A stretch of 64,000 nucleotides of DNA from Lepas anatifera. Taxonomy: Eukaryota; Arthropoda; Thecostraca; Lepadidae. Shown in pieces: positions 20,101 to 31,728 of this stretch (position 1 is the first letter of the stretch; every line of letters begins with the position of its first letter). Both the position numbers and the translations under genes were made by a program. The stretch is from positions 350,501 to 414,500 of the forward strand of contig JAOTON010001142.1 of the NCBI GenBank assembly GCA_034440635.1, in the 5' to 3' direction. The notes under the pieces were generated by a model that was given only the letters and a program-made list of their open reading frames with translations, was not told the DNA's origin and did no database searches.

Positions 20101-20277
20101 CGTTTTTGGGGATTATCGACGCACCAACTGCCACGGTTCGATGGCGTCGCCAACTCTTTCCCTGTTGCAAGGGTTTCAAGGGAACCAGCTTGCTCATTGT
20201 TCAGGGAAGCCGCCGGGCCTTGAACCCGGGTCGGCTGTGTGGAAGCCAGCTGCGCTGACCACTCCACTTCTCGGGCC
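20101..20277 (-). mobile_element. tRNA-derived SINE
   Basis: On the minus strand a tRNA-like head (GTGGAGTGGTCAGCGCAGC, then B box CCGGGTTCAAGGCCCGG) leads into the shared body AACAGGGAAAGAGTTGGCG and the tail TGGTGCGTCGATAATCCCC. The same body and tail occur in the 7454 and 28355 copies, so this is one SINE family. Confidence 0.85.
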
Positions 20278-20739
20278 ATTATTCACTGGCGGAGAACAGA
20301 CCGTCTACGGCAGCTACCCCTGGCACACAGCGTTTGGCTTCCACACCCCGTATGGTGCGGATTGTTCCGCGCGGCGTTGCAACTTGATACCACCCGTTGG
20401 GCCTCCAGCGGTCGCACACAACTCGATACCAGAGCCTAACCACCAGCTAGCTTAAAAAGTACCTGAAAGTAAATTGGCTGCCACTGGCAGTTTTAGCGCA
20501 GCCGCTTCGATGTAGCCTACTTTCTTTGTGCTTAGCTCGACATTGTTTGCGGAGAGCAATGACACATCGTGAATCGCATCGATGGTGATTGTAGTTTTAG
20601 AGCAGACCAGAGCTGGTCTGCTAGCACTCTAGTAGCTCTACAGCACTAGTAGCTCTACTAATGCTAAAACTACTTGCTGCCCAACCGTTAATGACATCTT
20701 CCAAAGCCTTGCCTGGTGTTTTCGCTTGAATCAGTTACC

Positions 20740-21065
20740 CCCCCCCTGCGCGCGGCGCGCGTGGGTTGCAGACAGGGTAATTGGGAGTTGCAGACGGCAG
20801 CGGTGAAAATACGGCACGGTCAACGTCCGCTGGCCGGACGGCCCTGGTGGCGGCAGTGGTTACCGCAGTCGGCCATAAGGGTCACCCGCCGCCGCTGCTC
20901 CCCTTCAGCCCCGGGCCGTGACGACCACGCCGCGTCACGCGGTACCGACCGCGCCGGAATGGACGCACCTGCGGCAAAAACGTCGCCGTGGCCGGGAGCG
21001 CCCCAGGCCCAGGAGTCGGCGGGACGGTGGTCAGCTGACTGGCAGGGGCGTCCGCTGACTGGGCA
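20740..21065. other. CpG-rich segment without an assigned gene
   Basis: High GC with many CpG dinucleotides. One plus-strand frame stays open (20716-21114), but the translation is Arg/Pro/Trp-rich without domain features, as expected of GC-rich non-coding DNA. It could be a promoter-associated island. Confidence 0.25.
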
Positions 21066-21114
21066 CGGACTCTGGCGTAGGTATGAAGGACAGGCTAGTT
21101 GGATTTGGCATTAA

Positions 21115-22350
21115 CTTCAACTGGACCTTCCCCAAAACTGAGCTGTTATCTTTAGAAATAACCCATCCAATGTTTTATCCGTGATGTCTTGAACAATAAA
21201 ATGATACAATGATGTATATTTCCGCAGATTTGGTTGTATATTCATCAAACTAGGCTGGATCCGAAAGGTTTTTGCGACGGGTCACGGGTGAGGTTCAACA
21301 TATTGGCCGCTTGCTGATGTTCGACAGGTCATGCAGCACCACCAGCTCACCAGTGCAAGGGACTACGGGTATCACTTATTACATGCTATTTGGCTTTAGT
21401 CTTAGTTCATACAAATGTCCTGCATCGCCAGGGTCCCAAAATGTCGCGCAGCAGAACAATCCACATCAGGGCGCAGCACCAATTAGCTTACCCACGGTCC
21501 ATAGTATCCCGCCACTGCCAGAAATAATCATGATTTTATTTTCTGCGTTCGAGGAATTTCAATCTCTTTCTGCACCCCATTCAGCCTTCCGATTAAAAAA
21601 TACCACACAGCTGCCCGGCATTCATTAGTGGCTATAATGGTTAGTTTCCTAATGACAAAAATAATATTAATTATGTATCTTCATACGACTAAAGGAAACA
21701 CCGATACCTGAATCACCATGGGGCAAAGGAATTTATGTTCATTAGAACAGCATAATCAGTGAGCCATCTGAAGCCGCTTCAGCGTTATTGCACGTGTGCT
21801 TAACCTCAGGCGTAGGAAAAGTAGCCGTCCATAGGAATACATACCTACTGGTTTGTATTTATACAAGTTGCAAATAAGTTCTCCCGTGTAATACTTCCAG
21901 GTCGTGTTAATGCTTTCCCAGTTCCTGCCATGTTGATGTGCGCATATGTGTAAATGCGTATCTCTCGTTTAGCTAGGAATGTTCGATTAGATATAATCTG
22001 TTTATCTAACGTCTCCATGAATTAGTTGAGCTCGTTTTTTGCCTTAAATCACATACTGGACTCTCCCCGTTCTGGCACGATACCATTTACTCAGGTATGT
22101 ACATACATACCCTGGGCCACCTTTGTTTTTCCTCTTATTCGTTCAATGTTAAATATGAACTATTTCAATTACAAACTGGGGCGAATTTAGCATGAATACA
22201 TCTCTCGCTTATTTCATCATCTGAATGGATAATTTCCCACTGCTGTAATTTGCTCACTTACCCCGGAAAGAGGCATGTGGTCATGCACACGAGAAATTCC
22301 TTACCTTCTGGATTTTGCTTGGGCGATTTAAGTAAAAAAACTACGCACAC
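21115..22350. other. No gene recognised
   Basis: AT-rich sequence with no open frame that carries recognisable motifs and no repeat family shared with the rest of the window. Confidence 0.35.
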
Positions 22351-22351
22351 G

Positions 22352-22558
22352 CATGGGCGCCGAAAGCGGGGGGGACGGGGGTACGCGTCCCCTCCCCTGT
22401 TGGCCAACCAGGGGGGACGTCCCCCAAATTTTTGGGTCAATCGTCATTAATGCTGTCAGGTACCGAATATGCACAAAATTCGCCTCCCCTGTTCAGCACC
22501 AGCCCGGGTCTGTCCCCCTGCAAAAATTGCGTGGCGGCGCTCCTGCGCACACGTGCTT
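22352..22558. repeat. Dispersed repeat with GGGCGCCGAAAGCGGGG start (copy 1)
   Basis: About 200 bp matching 58271-58478. Both begin ATGGGCGCCGAAAGCGGGG, contain TTGGCCAACCA and ATGCTGTCAGGTACC, and end in a GGCGGCG/GGGGCGCC block. Probably a short non-autonomous DNA element. Three overlapping frames here are shadows, not genes. Confidence 0.75.
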
Positions 22559-23500
22559 GCATTTGTATTTCTACAACTGAAGAGAACGTACCGCCAAACG
22601 TTTCATCCAATGCGACAAAAGCAAGCAAGATGGGAACTGGCACAAACACCACCACCTACCGCGGCAAGGCAAACAGCAAATGAACGAAAGTGTACCAGCA
22701 GTTATTGCAAATAGCTTCAAAGAGCACTATGTTGTGGATCAGCGCGCGGCCAGGCAAGCAGCTGGGAACGGAGACCAGTCTAAGAAAGCGAGCGATGGGA
22801 ACAGAGGTCTCCTCACTGCAGACGGGGGTGGTTTCCGAGCGAAAGTGGACCCGATCAGTGATCACGCTATGGCTACTCGGCGTGACCGCTTCTGATTTCT
22901 TGGCTCAACGAAACTATGTGAAAATGGCGGGCGGGAAACTGTCGCTCGTTAGCAGCGATCGTCGCCGTCTCGTTTCTCCGTTACAACCGTCCGTGACTCG
23001 TGGACCACAAGAAATCAAGCACATTACTCTAAGTAGAGTATTTGAAACGATATTGTAGTCTTTAAGGAATCACTCTATGGTGTTTGAACCTCTCTAAATT
23101 TCACACATGTTTAGATAAGTTGGTGAATTTATCTAACCGATGGATCGGTTGGTCATCGCAATGTATGTACCTTTTAATATTTGACTGGTTTTTACTGGTT
23201 TTACCGGGTTTAGCCAGTAAAAGAATGCAAAAATAATGAAAGCATGGCAATTTTCAAACATATTCGATGCAAAAGCAAAGAACTTTGGATTTCAAAACGG
23301 GGCTGAAAAAGCCTGCCACAGTAAATTAACCCTTCGCAGCACACAGAGCAATGGACTTACGTGAAAACGAAGTAATTTTATACGCTTTCATTGACATGCC
23401 ATGCCGTCAAATAGTCACAGGGAAAATATATTTAGTATAAAGAAAACTATAAAAAACAAACGAAAAAAGATAAAGAAAGAAAATTAAACCTCCCTACACT
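22559..23500. other. No gene recognised
   Basis: Overlapping short frames at 22680-23058 on the plus strand lack recognisable motifs. The rest is AT-rich. Confidence 0.3.
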
Positions 23501-23509
23501 ATTAACTCA

Positions 23510-23905
23510 AACTCAAGCGCCTTGATGGGGCACTATGCCTTGACCTGACCTAAGGTGACGGCATCTATATGTTTTGGCCTGGTATAGCCATACCATACAT
23601 TATTCGATTTTCCGTAACGAGAGGAAGCGAATGATGCCTAAAAATGTATTCTAACTCAACTCTGTCAGACGCTGGAGCCCAGAAACTCTTCTATGACATC
23701 CCACCTTCTGTGACGTTTCATGACCTCAATTTTGAACTGAGTCAAAAAGTAACCAATGTAGTTTCGTCATGAATTCTTATGAGCTATCCACCAACGTTCG
23801 CATTTTATCGCTATCCCGCATAGGAGCCGTTATCGACGCGCGGTGTTTGACCCTCGCCCCCCCACCGGGGCGAAGGTGACTCGGAGGGCCACCGGGGCGG
23901 GTTTT
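23510..23905. mobile_element. Truncated AGGTCA-type TTAA element, right end
   Basis: It contains TTGACCTGACCTAAGGTGAC, then a ATTCGATTTTCCGTAACGAG block resembling one in the 33844 element, and ends in ACCCTCGCCCCCCCACCGGGG ... GGGGCGGGTTTTAA (shown broken), similar to the E1 terminus. The left end is missing. Confidence 0.55.
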
Positions 23906-24690
23906 AAGTTTCCGTGTAATGACCTGGACAAATTTATGTTCAGCTCGCTGTCACTAGCTGAACAGGAGCCACTACCCTCTAAAAGTAAAACACTTCAGGT
24001 CTGGACTCGGCACTACCTTATGACAGAACTCCCCACAAAATAAAGCCTTTGACTGACTTGTCTGAGCTTGAAAAAAATCAGACAGAATTGTGGGAAGAAT
24101 ATCATAAATCCATCTCATTGACAACATACATGAATCCATCACCTTCCCACAACTTATCATATCTGCCGAATCATGCTTTGAGCTCGGAGAAGCACTCCTG
24201 CATCATTGCCCCTGTTGATGAAGGAGCCGTGTAAGCAAGCCCCTGGTGGCGTAAATTACCTGCTACAGTTTCATTTGAAAATGTACGAATCACAAATGAA
24301 TTTACAAATACACGCAGATCAGCATGATTAGGCCGAAAGCAGCAAAAAATAATCAATGATCGTCGGCTGACTTACCTCTATTTTCGCTCGATAATAAGCC
24401 GTTCAGGCGGCTCTATAATTGTCTTGGGATGGGCTGTGATTTTAATAAGTGACGGTAGCACCAGCGATGTGTGTTGATTTATCGTTTGCTATATGCCTCC
24501 AATCATAACAGAACCGAGCTCCTTTTCAGTATCACAGCTCTTCTGAATACAAATGATGCCTATTTTGCCATACAGGTGAGTCACTGATCAAGCGAGACCG
24601 AAATCATAGTGATATACGTGCATCAACAAGTGATATAAAATCTACGCATCCGACAACGTTTTTCCGCGTCGACGTTATTCGAAACCCTAT
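23906..24690. other. No gene recognised
   Basis: Short frames only. No splice-supported exon and no known repeat. Confidence 0.3.
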
Positions 24691-24699
24691 AGCGCTGGC

Positions 24700-24925
24700 T
24701 GGGTGTTCAGCAGCAGTCGCTGACCCTCCACACCACCACCGTCCACTCTGGCGTCCGAGCTACCACTGACGTCGCGTCGCGTCGGCGGCGGCGGTCCAGT
24801 GCTGGCGGCGGCGGCGCGCGCTCGTGAACGCCGCGCCGCCTCCGCCGCCGGAAAGCGCGCCAGCTGACGCGACCGCCGGCAGGTGTCCGCTTCGAGTCTG
24901 CCGCGCCTGAACGCCCGGCTCCGGG
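24700..24925. promoter_or_regulatory. CpG-dense island
   Basis: A sharp block of GC with many CGG/CGCC trinucleotides (24770-24860 is almost pure G/C) between AT-rich flanks. Such islands often mark promoters or first exons, but no transcript could be assigned on either strand. The nearest gene body, troponin C, ends at 26216 and points the other way. Confidence 0.35.
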
Positions 24926-25486
24926 GTATTCAGTTCAGCTAGTGAACAGCTGAAATAGATGGCACGTGATCGAGATGACCCTTAAAAGAGTTCGGCCGGA
25001 AGTGAGTGATAATGGCGGTAAATGTTGACTGAAATCTGTAGAGCCGTACGTTAGCTTGACTTTTGGGAAAGATGAACGAAAATTCATAAACTAAAAACTG
25101 TAAAACAATAAGGTGAAACAACTGAGAAAGTAGAATGGAAAACAAATCGATCGGAAGGAGGCTGGTGTATACATATGTTTGTGATCATATGAATAGACGT
25201 GATTCCGGGATGCTTAAATTAGTGTTCACATAATAAATATTCAATACATCATCCAGACTTTCGAAAATAACTGTAAAACTTCTGACAATAAAGAAAACCA
25301 CTCTCGGTGTATGTATAGTGTATTAAATTAACCGCATGAAAACTGCTGGGTGGTGAAAACTCCTGTGGCCAGCATCACACCCGATAGCAGCGCGGGTTCG
25401 GAACAACAGTACCCGGAAACGATGACCCCAAGAACGCCTGTTTTAAAAACACAGAAACTGAGCCCTACAATCTCGTTAGCACTGAT

Positions 25487-25656
25487 CAGAGGCGGATCTA
25501 GGCGAAATTTTGGGGAGGGTCAAACCAGGGAAAGATCGTGAAAAGGGGTGTTTTTATAAGAAAATCGGTCAAAATCGACTAAAACTAGCTCACATTTGAC
25601 CGTTTGGAGGAGGCATGCCTGGATCGACACCCCCCCCCATCCTGGATCCGCCCCTG
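25487..25656. mobile_element. 170-bp hAT-like MITE
   Basis: The termini are CAGAGGCGGATCTAGG and CCTGGATCCGCCCCTG. The flanking 8-mers GCACTGAT and ACATTAAT share five positions, so the target duplication is eroded. G-rich left half, C-rich right half, no coding frame. Confidence 0.7.
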
Positions 25657-26215
25657 ACATTAATGATCCAACTAACTATCTTGAAAGGAGCGATCAGCTT
25701 CACTAATTTCGAACGAGAGGAATAGTTCAAGAACGGAAAACAAATGCTGGTAAGAAACCAGTGTGAGTCCTGCTCTATGGGACGTCTCGGCTACGTAATA
25801 CTGTTAGGGCATGCATCTAAACAATCTGATGCGCACTTTGGGGAACCCACCGTCTCACCGTCATGAGTTCAGGCCTCATACTGATTCGAAGTCAGTATAG
25901 GCCAGCACACTGTTTTAAATCAAAACGTATCAGCCGTTTCCATTATACATGAGCCATGACAATCGCATTCAGTGCTTATTGCCGATATCATGCTACATAA
26001 GTCAATATCATCAGTGTTATTGGGCCTTGCTTGGACAGCTAAAGTAAGAAAACATTGAAAATGACAGGCTGCACACGCGTAGACGTTCACCGGCGTTCTG
26101 GATATCTCGCGTCCTGTTCCTAAGATACGCCGGCAATTCACTGTCGCCCCGAAGAGGAAATCTTCACACCTTGTCTCCAGTTCGTATGTGTTAGCCTTCT
26201 GTTCCGCAACGCATC

Positions 26216-26241
26216 TCAGCCCGTCATCATCTCCATGAATT
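26216..26241 (-). CDS. Troponin C terminal 26-nt exon
   Basis: The acceptor ACTTCTCCGCAG|AA supplies two bases that complete the split Glu codon. The exon reads EFMEMMTG and stops at TGA (26216-26218), the family's conserved C-terminus. It is too short to be found as an ORF and lies nearly 1 kb from the previous exon. Confidence 0.92.
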
Positions 26242-29172
26242 CTGCGGAGAAGTACAATCAAAAGCGGAAAATGTCGATGACATTTGTATCAATATCTTAA
26301 ATTTATGGATTTCTCAGAGCGTAGTTATTTGCGGTACACGAAACGTGATAACTGTGATAGAAGCATGTGCTGAGGTATGGCGAGGGAAGAATGGCGTCTT
26401 TCTTCCAGATACAATATGGGTAACGAGGCAAATCATATCATGCTCACAGGCTAAATCAGGCTGCACCCACATGTCTTTCCTGTGCGTGAATGCTTAAGTA
26501 GGTACTGTTCCTTTGTTGCTTTTATATTTAATGACATACCACTAAAGAACGAGCTGCAGACCATCATTTTTATTAAGGCTGTCTGATATTATTTTGGTGA
26601 CTACTTTGGCTTTCTTACTTTGGTGATTTACTATAGCTATTCTACTCTAGTTTTCGACTAAAGTTATTTTACTTTAGATTGCTACTTTAGTTATTTTGAT
26701 AGCTAATCAGTTCTTAAGGACCCAGCAGAGAAAGAGATCATGAACTAACAGCCATTTCACAAGCGTCGCCATTTGCAAATTACATAAGAATGTATGTTAT
26801 TTTATAACAAACTGGGAGTTCTCTATAAATAGTTGTGAACGAAATAACACAATTTCGTGAACCCACTCACAAATGACGATACTTTCTAAAACTAGTCTCA
26901 TACCATTTGATGAGTGAACATGATTCACAGATGCATACTGAAACAACACCATCACGAAGATTTCTTAGGTGAAAAAAACAAGCGTGCGCAATGCCACAAT
27001 ACGTAGCAGACCAGCATTTTCTCCGCGCAGGTCAGTCCCATCAGTATTAAAAAAATATCTTAATTTGATAGCCTAGATCACCGGGCGAGTGAAAATCACA
27101 CGCTTAAAAAATTAAAAAATCACGTACGAGCCATTGAGGATGATTTGTTTAGAACAGCTAGCTTTCGCACGTGCTGGTCGTGGTTGGCACCATGGTAGAC
27201 CACCTGGTGATGTTCACTGTTCTCCGTACCGTCAAAGTCCAGCGTGCCGGATCCATCGGTGTCCACCTCCTCTATGATGTTCTCCAGGTCGTCCGGCGTC
27301 AGCTTGTCGTCCAGCGCCCGCAGAATCTCCTTCAGAACGTCCGTTGTGATGTAGCCGTTGCCTAGCAACCGCGGAGCGAACGCACTCGTTAATGCAAGAC
27401 TGAAATTACAACTAGTTGCATAATGCAAGATTGGACCAGTGAACCACTTTGGGGTTCCAAGCGAACTACTGGTACCACAAGAGAAATTCGCTTTAGCCTT
27501 TAGTCACTTGATAATCGTTTTAATAAGTCAGGTGAGGCACATTTTCGCCATCCAAATTCATCCACGATTAAGTATAAGCAATGGTCGCGGACCTCATCGC
27601 TAGTCAGATCTGTAGTTTGCGCCACCCAACAGCTACCTTCTTTGTCGTAGAGCCTGAACGCCTCCTTCAGTTCGGCCAGCATCGCCTCACTGTCTTCCTC
27701 CTCAATCAGAAAGTTGGAGGCCACGCTCACGAAACTGTCAAAGTCCAATTTACCGTCTGCCGACAAAGAATTCAACCGCGTGTTTGACAGAACATCAACA
27801 TCAGTGCTTTCCGTGGTTCAAACCTAGCATCATGGGTGGAAATCCCGGGGGGTTGGGGGGTCAGGAACCCCTGGATTTTGGGTCTCCCATAGGCTTTGTA
27901 TAGGGCGTGTATTGAAGTGCCAGCGTTAACCTGCCTGGGACCTCCCTGGGTCGAGAAGAGATCTCCAGCCATGCCTAGCATGACATCCAGACGTGACCGA
28001 CCCAATACACTGCGCCCTGCGGGAATGCGGCACCTTGATAAAATTCCAGACCGAAATGCTTTAGAGATTGGTCTGAAAAATCAAGAATTTGGCCGTATTT
28101 CTGCTGAGAAATGGCTAATAATCTAAGCGTTCGAATCATTTCGGTTTTCCATCCATGAGATAACAAAGCTCTCTACACTCTTGACGTCCTTATTTGACAG
28201 TGTCTCTTGTTACAGCATGCACCATGCATCAATACGTCTTACAGCAATATTAGTTTTGTTTTGCTCATACTTCAGATAAATGTTACCTCGGTTAGGTGCA
28301 TGCACCAATAATTCGGAGTCATAGTCCTTAATCATCCTCATTTTTTCTCTGCAAGGGGATGAGGTGGCTTAGTGGATAGCACCCTTGTCTTCTAAGCCAC
28401 CGGTCCCGGGTTCAAGTCCCGGCGGAGCCTCTGAATAAGTCAATCTGATCCCCAAAATCCCTTCCAACAGGGTAAGAGTTGGCGACGCCGTATGACCCTG
28501 GCAGTTGGTGCGTCGTTAAACCCCAACAATGACTACTATTTTTTCTCCGTAATACTAGTATGATGGAGTGACATCATGGATTAGGCAAACCCCGGCAACC
28601 AAACAACATTAAAGGCTTTTGGCTATTTCGTGCAGTGTCACAGGTACCGAAACCGGCAAGGCAATACGGGTTTTCCACTCAGTGTAGTGCCAGCATTACG
28701 TTACGTTGCCATGGTGACTAATGCATCGGTCACGTGGCTACTTGAAGAGAACAGGGTCGGAAGAGGGTGCATTTCATTCTTTCCAGGTTCATTTATCAGC
28801 AAACAAAAATATCCGATATAACTACAATGAAGAGACGAGTTTTTGTATGCTCTGTAACATGGCTATCTCAATTCAGATCTCATTATAGAGGTACAACATT
28901 TCCTCTAGACAAGAATGGTCTATCCAGGCGAAACGCATTTCGAACACCCGAATGAAGACTGAGAGGGACTAGACACATGCACAACATGCCACAGCCTCTT
29001 GAGAGCGCCGTCGCCCGGGGTCGTTGTCCACCTTTGGCCTTGGTCTTGCAGAGCGCCATCAGTTCATCGTCGTCAAACTGCTGGCCCATAGTGTTGAGGA
29101 TGGCAGCCACCTTGTTGACCTCGATGGAACCGGTCTTCTTTTGGTCAAACATCGCAAATGCCTTTTTCAGCA
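26216..29172 (-). CDS. Troponin C, arthropod type (first exon not found)
   Basis: Exons 29032-29172, 27637-27756, 27230-27361 and 26216-26241 join with every intron in phase 1. They give the EF-hand protein from [10 protein letters not shown] to the terminal EFMEMMTG. Troponin C is the thin-filament calcium sensor of striated muscle. EF1 loop [12 protein letters not shown] lacks Glu at position 12. EF2 ([12 protein letters not shown]) lacks Asp at positions 1 and 3 and Glu at 12. EF3 ([12 protein letters not shown]) lacks Glu at 12. EF4 ([12 protein letters not shown]) is canonical. Arthropod isoforms normally bind at sites II and IV, while single-site (IV only) isoforms are known from asynchronous insect flight muscle. 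The start codon exon, encoding roughly 10-14 residues, was not located above 29172; the acceptor TTTGTTCCAG|TG needs a phase-1 partner. Confidence 0.93.
27230..27361 (-). CDS. Troponin C exon: EF3 end and EF4
   Basis: The acceptor is GCTAG|GC and the donor GACG|GTACGG. It encodes [18 protein letters not shown] through the canonical EF4 loop [11 protein letters not shown]. The frame continuing past the donor is intronic. Confidence 0.93.
27637..27756 (-). CDS. Troponin C exon: EF2 loop end, linker helix, EF3 start
   Basis: The acceptor is TTTGTCGGCAG|AC and the donor GAAG|GTAGCT. It encodes [16 protein letters not shown], an acidic linker and [12 protein letters not shown]. The open frame upstream of the acceptor is intron. 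Confidence 0.93.
28019..28130. mobile_element. Remnant of TTAAAGGGAATGTGGC MITE in troponin C intron
   Basis: It begins GGGAATGCGGCACCTTGATA and continues with CCAGACCGAAATG-like sequence similar to the interior of the 9833/18058 copies. One end is lost. A second scrap (ATAGAGGTACAACATTTCCTC) lies at 28879-28905. Confidence 0.5.
28355..28533 (+). mobile_element. tRNA-derived SINE in troponin C intron
   Basis: This is the best-preserved copy. The A box is TGGCTTAGTGGATAG and the B box GGGTTCAAGTCCC, with a tRNA-like stem pairing around it. The body is CCTTCCAACAGGGTAAGAG and the 3' end GTGCGTCGTTAAACCCC. It is antisense to the troponin C transcript. Confidence 0.9.
29032..29172 (-). CDS. Troponin C exon with EF-hand 1 and start of EF-hand 2
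   Basis: The acceptor is TTGTTCCAG|TG and the donor AAAG|GTGGAC. It encodes [15 protein letters not shown] through [11 protein letters not shown]. The donor splits the EF2 loop so that G plus AC makes its Asp at loop position 5. Confidence 0.92.
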
Positions 29173-29949
29173 CTGGAACAAAGGAGCCATAACACTAATC
29201 GGCACGTGGTTTTGACGTACCGAAAGGTGACAAAACATGACGAGAGAGGCGACGTCATATGACGTGTGACGAGGTCAGCGAGACGACATAGCAGCCCGGA
29301 GCTGATGCAGCAGACACAGCTGAACGCACGGAAAACTAACAGAGGCAACGGGGGAGGGCGTTAACCAAGTACATACCTCGATTCGATGTTACTTAAAATC
29401 ATCCTCAATTTGGAATTGAGGCAAACCATAAGTCGAGAAAGCAGCTCTATATTACCGTATAATTTTGTTTTGGTTCGCAGAAGGCCGGTTCCCATGCAAC
29501 AGTTCTAACGCTCACTTTGAAGAAGAAATGTAATTACTTCTTCACAATAACTCGCAATATGCATTCGCTGACCACTTCATTCCCTTCCATGTCTTCACCA
29601 AAGATGCATATTGAAATTAGACAGTTCGAAATTATGCCTACAATGGATAACAGTCTCCTGATGAGAGACATTGATATCACACATACACAACACGAGGCCT
29701 AATTCTATCTGTGCACCGACTGAGCCGTACAATTAGTTCGTTGGAATTATGCTGAAAATCGTATCAAATACTCCTCCAATTTTGAAACAAGCTGTGCTCA
29801 GTAAAATTACTGACCAAAATATGCACGGGTATTGGACTAAAACCACTAGAACTAGAAACCACTAGACTAGAACACTAGAACCACTAGAACCCTTCCTAGG
29901 GTAGTTAATGACAGAGGGAATGAAGTCCAGTCTAAGGGATAACACCAAA

Positions 29950-30155
29950 CGCGGATTCAGGGGTCAGGTGACAGCACTGATTCCCCCAATCGACCTCCGA
30001 CGCCCCCAGAAAGGGAGATGGCGCCCGCCTGAAATTTTGCTTCCCAGCCCACCCCCCATCCCACGACGCAGTACCGGCGCCCCCGTCACAGGATTTGGCG
30101 CCCACCTGGTCAGGATGGCCCCCTTTCTCCCGATCGGAAATCCTGGATCTGCCTG
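29950..30155. repeat. Degenerate MITE of the GGCGGATCC family with C-rich body
   Basis: Ends resemble CGGATTCAGGGGTCAGG and TCCTGGATCTGCCTG in inverted orientation. The body (GGCGCCCGCCTGAAATTTTGC, GATTTGGCGCCCACCTG) is the reverse complement of blocks in the 55915-56560 repeat region. Confidence 0.55.
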
Positions 30156-30604
30156 TGAGTAATACTGGAAAAGGAACCAAAAGGCTCTAAAGAAACCAGC
30201 AAGCAATCTAAATAAGCAAACAACCCATTCCAAACCAACATCGAACCAGAGGCTTGCAAGAACCCTGAGCATTAGGCGGCGAAGCGAGGTACATAATATG
30301 ACTATTTATAATTATCATATTTTCAGCTTACTAAATTGTCTTCATCAAAGTTCATGCGCGAATTCAAGTGGTGGTAAACTAATATGAACTAGGGAGATCG
30401 ATTGAACTGATGTGGCGTTCCTCCCACCCCAAATTGGCGCTCTAAGGTTTAGCGGCGCATCATTTCACCTTCTCTCGTCTGCTCTATCGATCTGGTATCT
30501 ACAGGACACAATCACATAAACATCACCTTATCAAACCAGTCGCAACTCAAACGGCTGGCCTTGTCTACACAGGACTGTTTTTTTAGGGGAGAGGGGGAGA
30601 GATA

Positions 30605-31126
30605 CAACAAACAGTGGTATCCAGGACCTCTGCATGGAACTACAAGCGTGCAGACTGGGGTGGTCTGCTCACGGCTCTCTGGCTCACACCATGGAACGTG
30701 CCGGACGAGCTTTCCGTGTACGATGCGACCACTCCTTACGACCTTCTGACTGCAGCCATGCAGGACTACATTCCTTCAGTTCATTTGGAGCGCCAGCAGC
30801 CGCCCTGGATCGATAGAGAGCTCCATAGGGTGCTCGGGGAAAAGGAGCCGGCTCATCGACAGATGAAAAGGAATAGGACACCCAACACTGAGGTTACCTT
30901 CAGTGATAAGCGTAGTATTTTTAAACGGATGGCGAGCTCGAAGTTTAATTATTTTATACAGCGTCTCGTTGAATATCTGAAACCAACTCAAGATGTTTCT
31001 GGACTTATCTTAAATGTATTAGGGGAGACCACAGCGAACTGATGCATCTTACAGACGGAGACCGTATAGCCACCGACGACCGTGACAGGGCAGAGTTATT
31101 GAACTGTACGTTTGCCACAGTTTACT
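30605..31126 (+). pseudogene. LINE ORF2 fragment between endonuclease and reverse transcriptase
   Basis: The frame 30611-31042 encodes WNYKRADWGGLLTAL, PPWIDRELHRVLGEK, KRSIFKRMASSKFNYF, the conserved linker between the endonuclease and RT domains of CR1/Jockey-like LINEs. A shifted frame then reads DGDRIATDDRDRAELLN up to about 31126, the next conserved block, so a frameshift is present. The fragment ends abruptly at the 14-bp satellite. Confidence 0.75.
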
Positions 31127-31142
31127 GATCCGACAGTGCCAG

Positions 31143-31728
31143 ACCCGATCAGACAGATCCGATCCTTTCCGATCCGACAGATCCGATCCTTTCAGATCCG
31201 ATCAGATCCCATCCAACAGATCCGATCCAACAGATCCGATCCAACAGATCCGATCCAACAGATCCGATCCAACAGATCCGATCCAATCAGATCCGATCCA
31301 ACAGATCCGATCCAACAGATCCGATCCAACAGATCCGATCCGACAGATCCGATCCGACAGATCCGATCCAACAGATCTGATCCAATCAGATCCAATCGAA
31401 CAGATCTGATCCAATCAAATCCGATCCAAAAGATCCGATCCAACAGATCCGATACATCATCATCATGAGTGGGGTTTAAGGGCGCGTCGACGGCGGTGGT
31501 CATTTTGCGCCCAGACAGATCCGATATAACAGATCCGATCCGACAGATCCGATCCAACAGATCTGATCCAATCAGATCCAATCGAAAAAATCTGATCCAA
31601 TCAAATCCGATCCAAAAGATCCGATCCAACAGATCCGATCCATCAGATCCGATCCAACAGATCCGATCCAACAGATCCTGATCCAACAGATCCGATCCAA
31701 CAGATCCGATCCGACAGATCCGATTTTT
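31143..31728. repeat. 14-bp GATC-rich satellite
   Basis: The basic unit is CAGATCCGATCCAA, repeated with variants (GATCCGACA, GATCCAATCA). It is interrupted once at about 31456-31512 by unrelated sequence including (CAT)n. Another two degenerate units lie at about 32106-32142. Because 14 is not a multiple of three, three repeats make a 14-codon cycle, which explains the long meaningless frames on both strands. Confidence 0.95.

Noticed and set aside
22680..23058. 122-codon plus-strand frame downstream of repeat copy 1
   Set aside because: Overlaps two other frames, with no motif or exon border.
28355..28428. tRNA gene at the head of the SINE
   Set aside because: A and B boxes are present, but the cloverleaf is imperfect and the sequence continues into the shared SINE body and tail.
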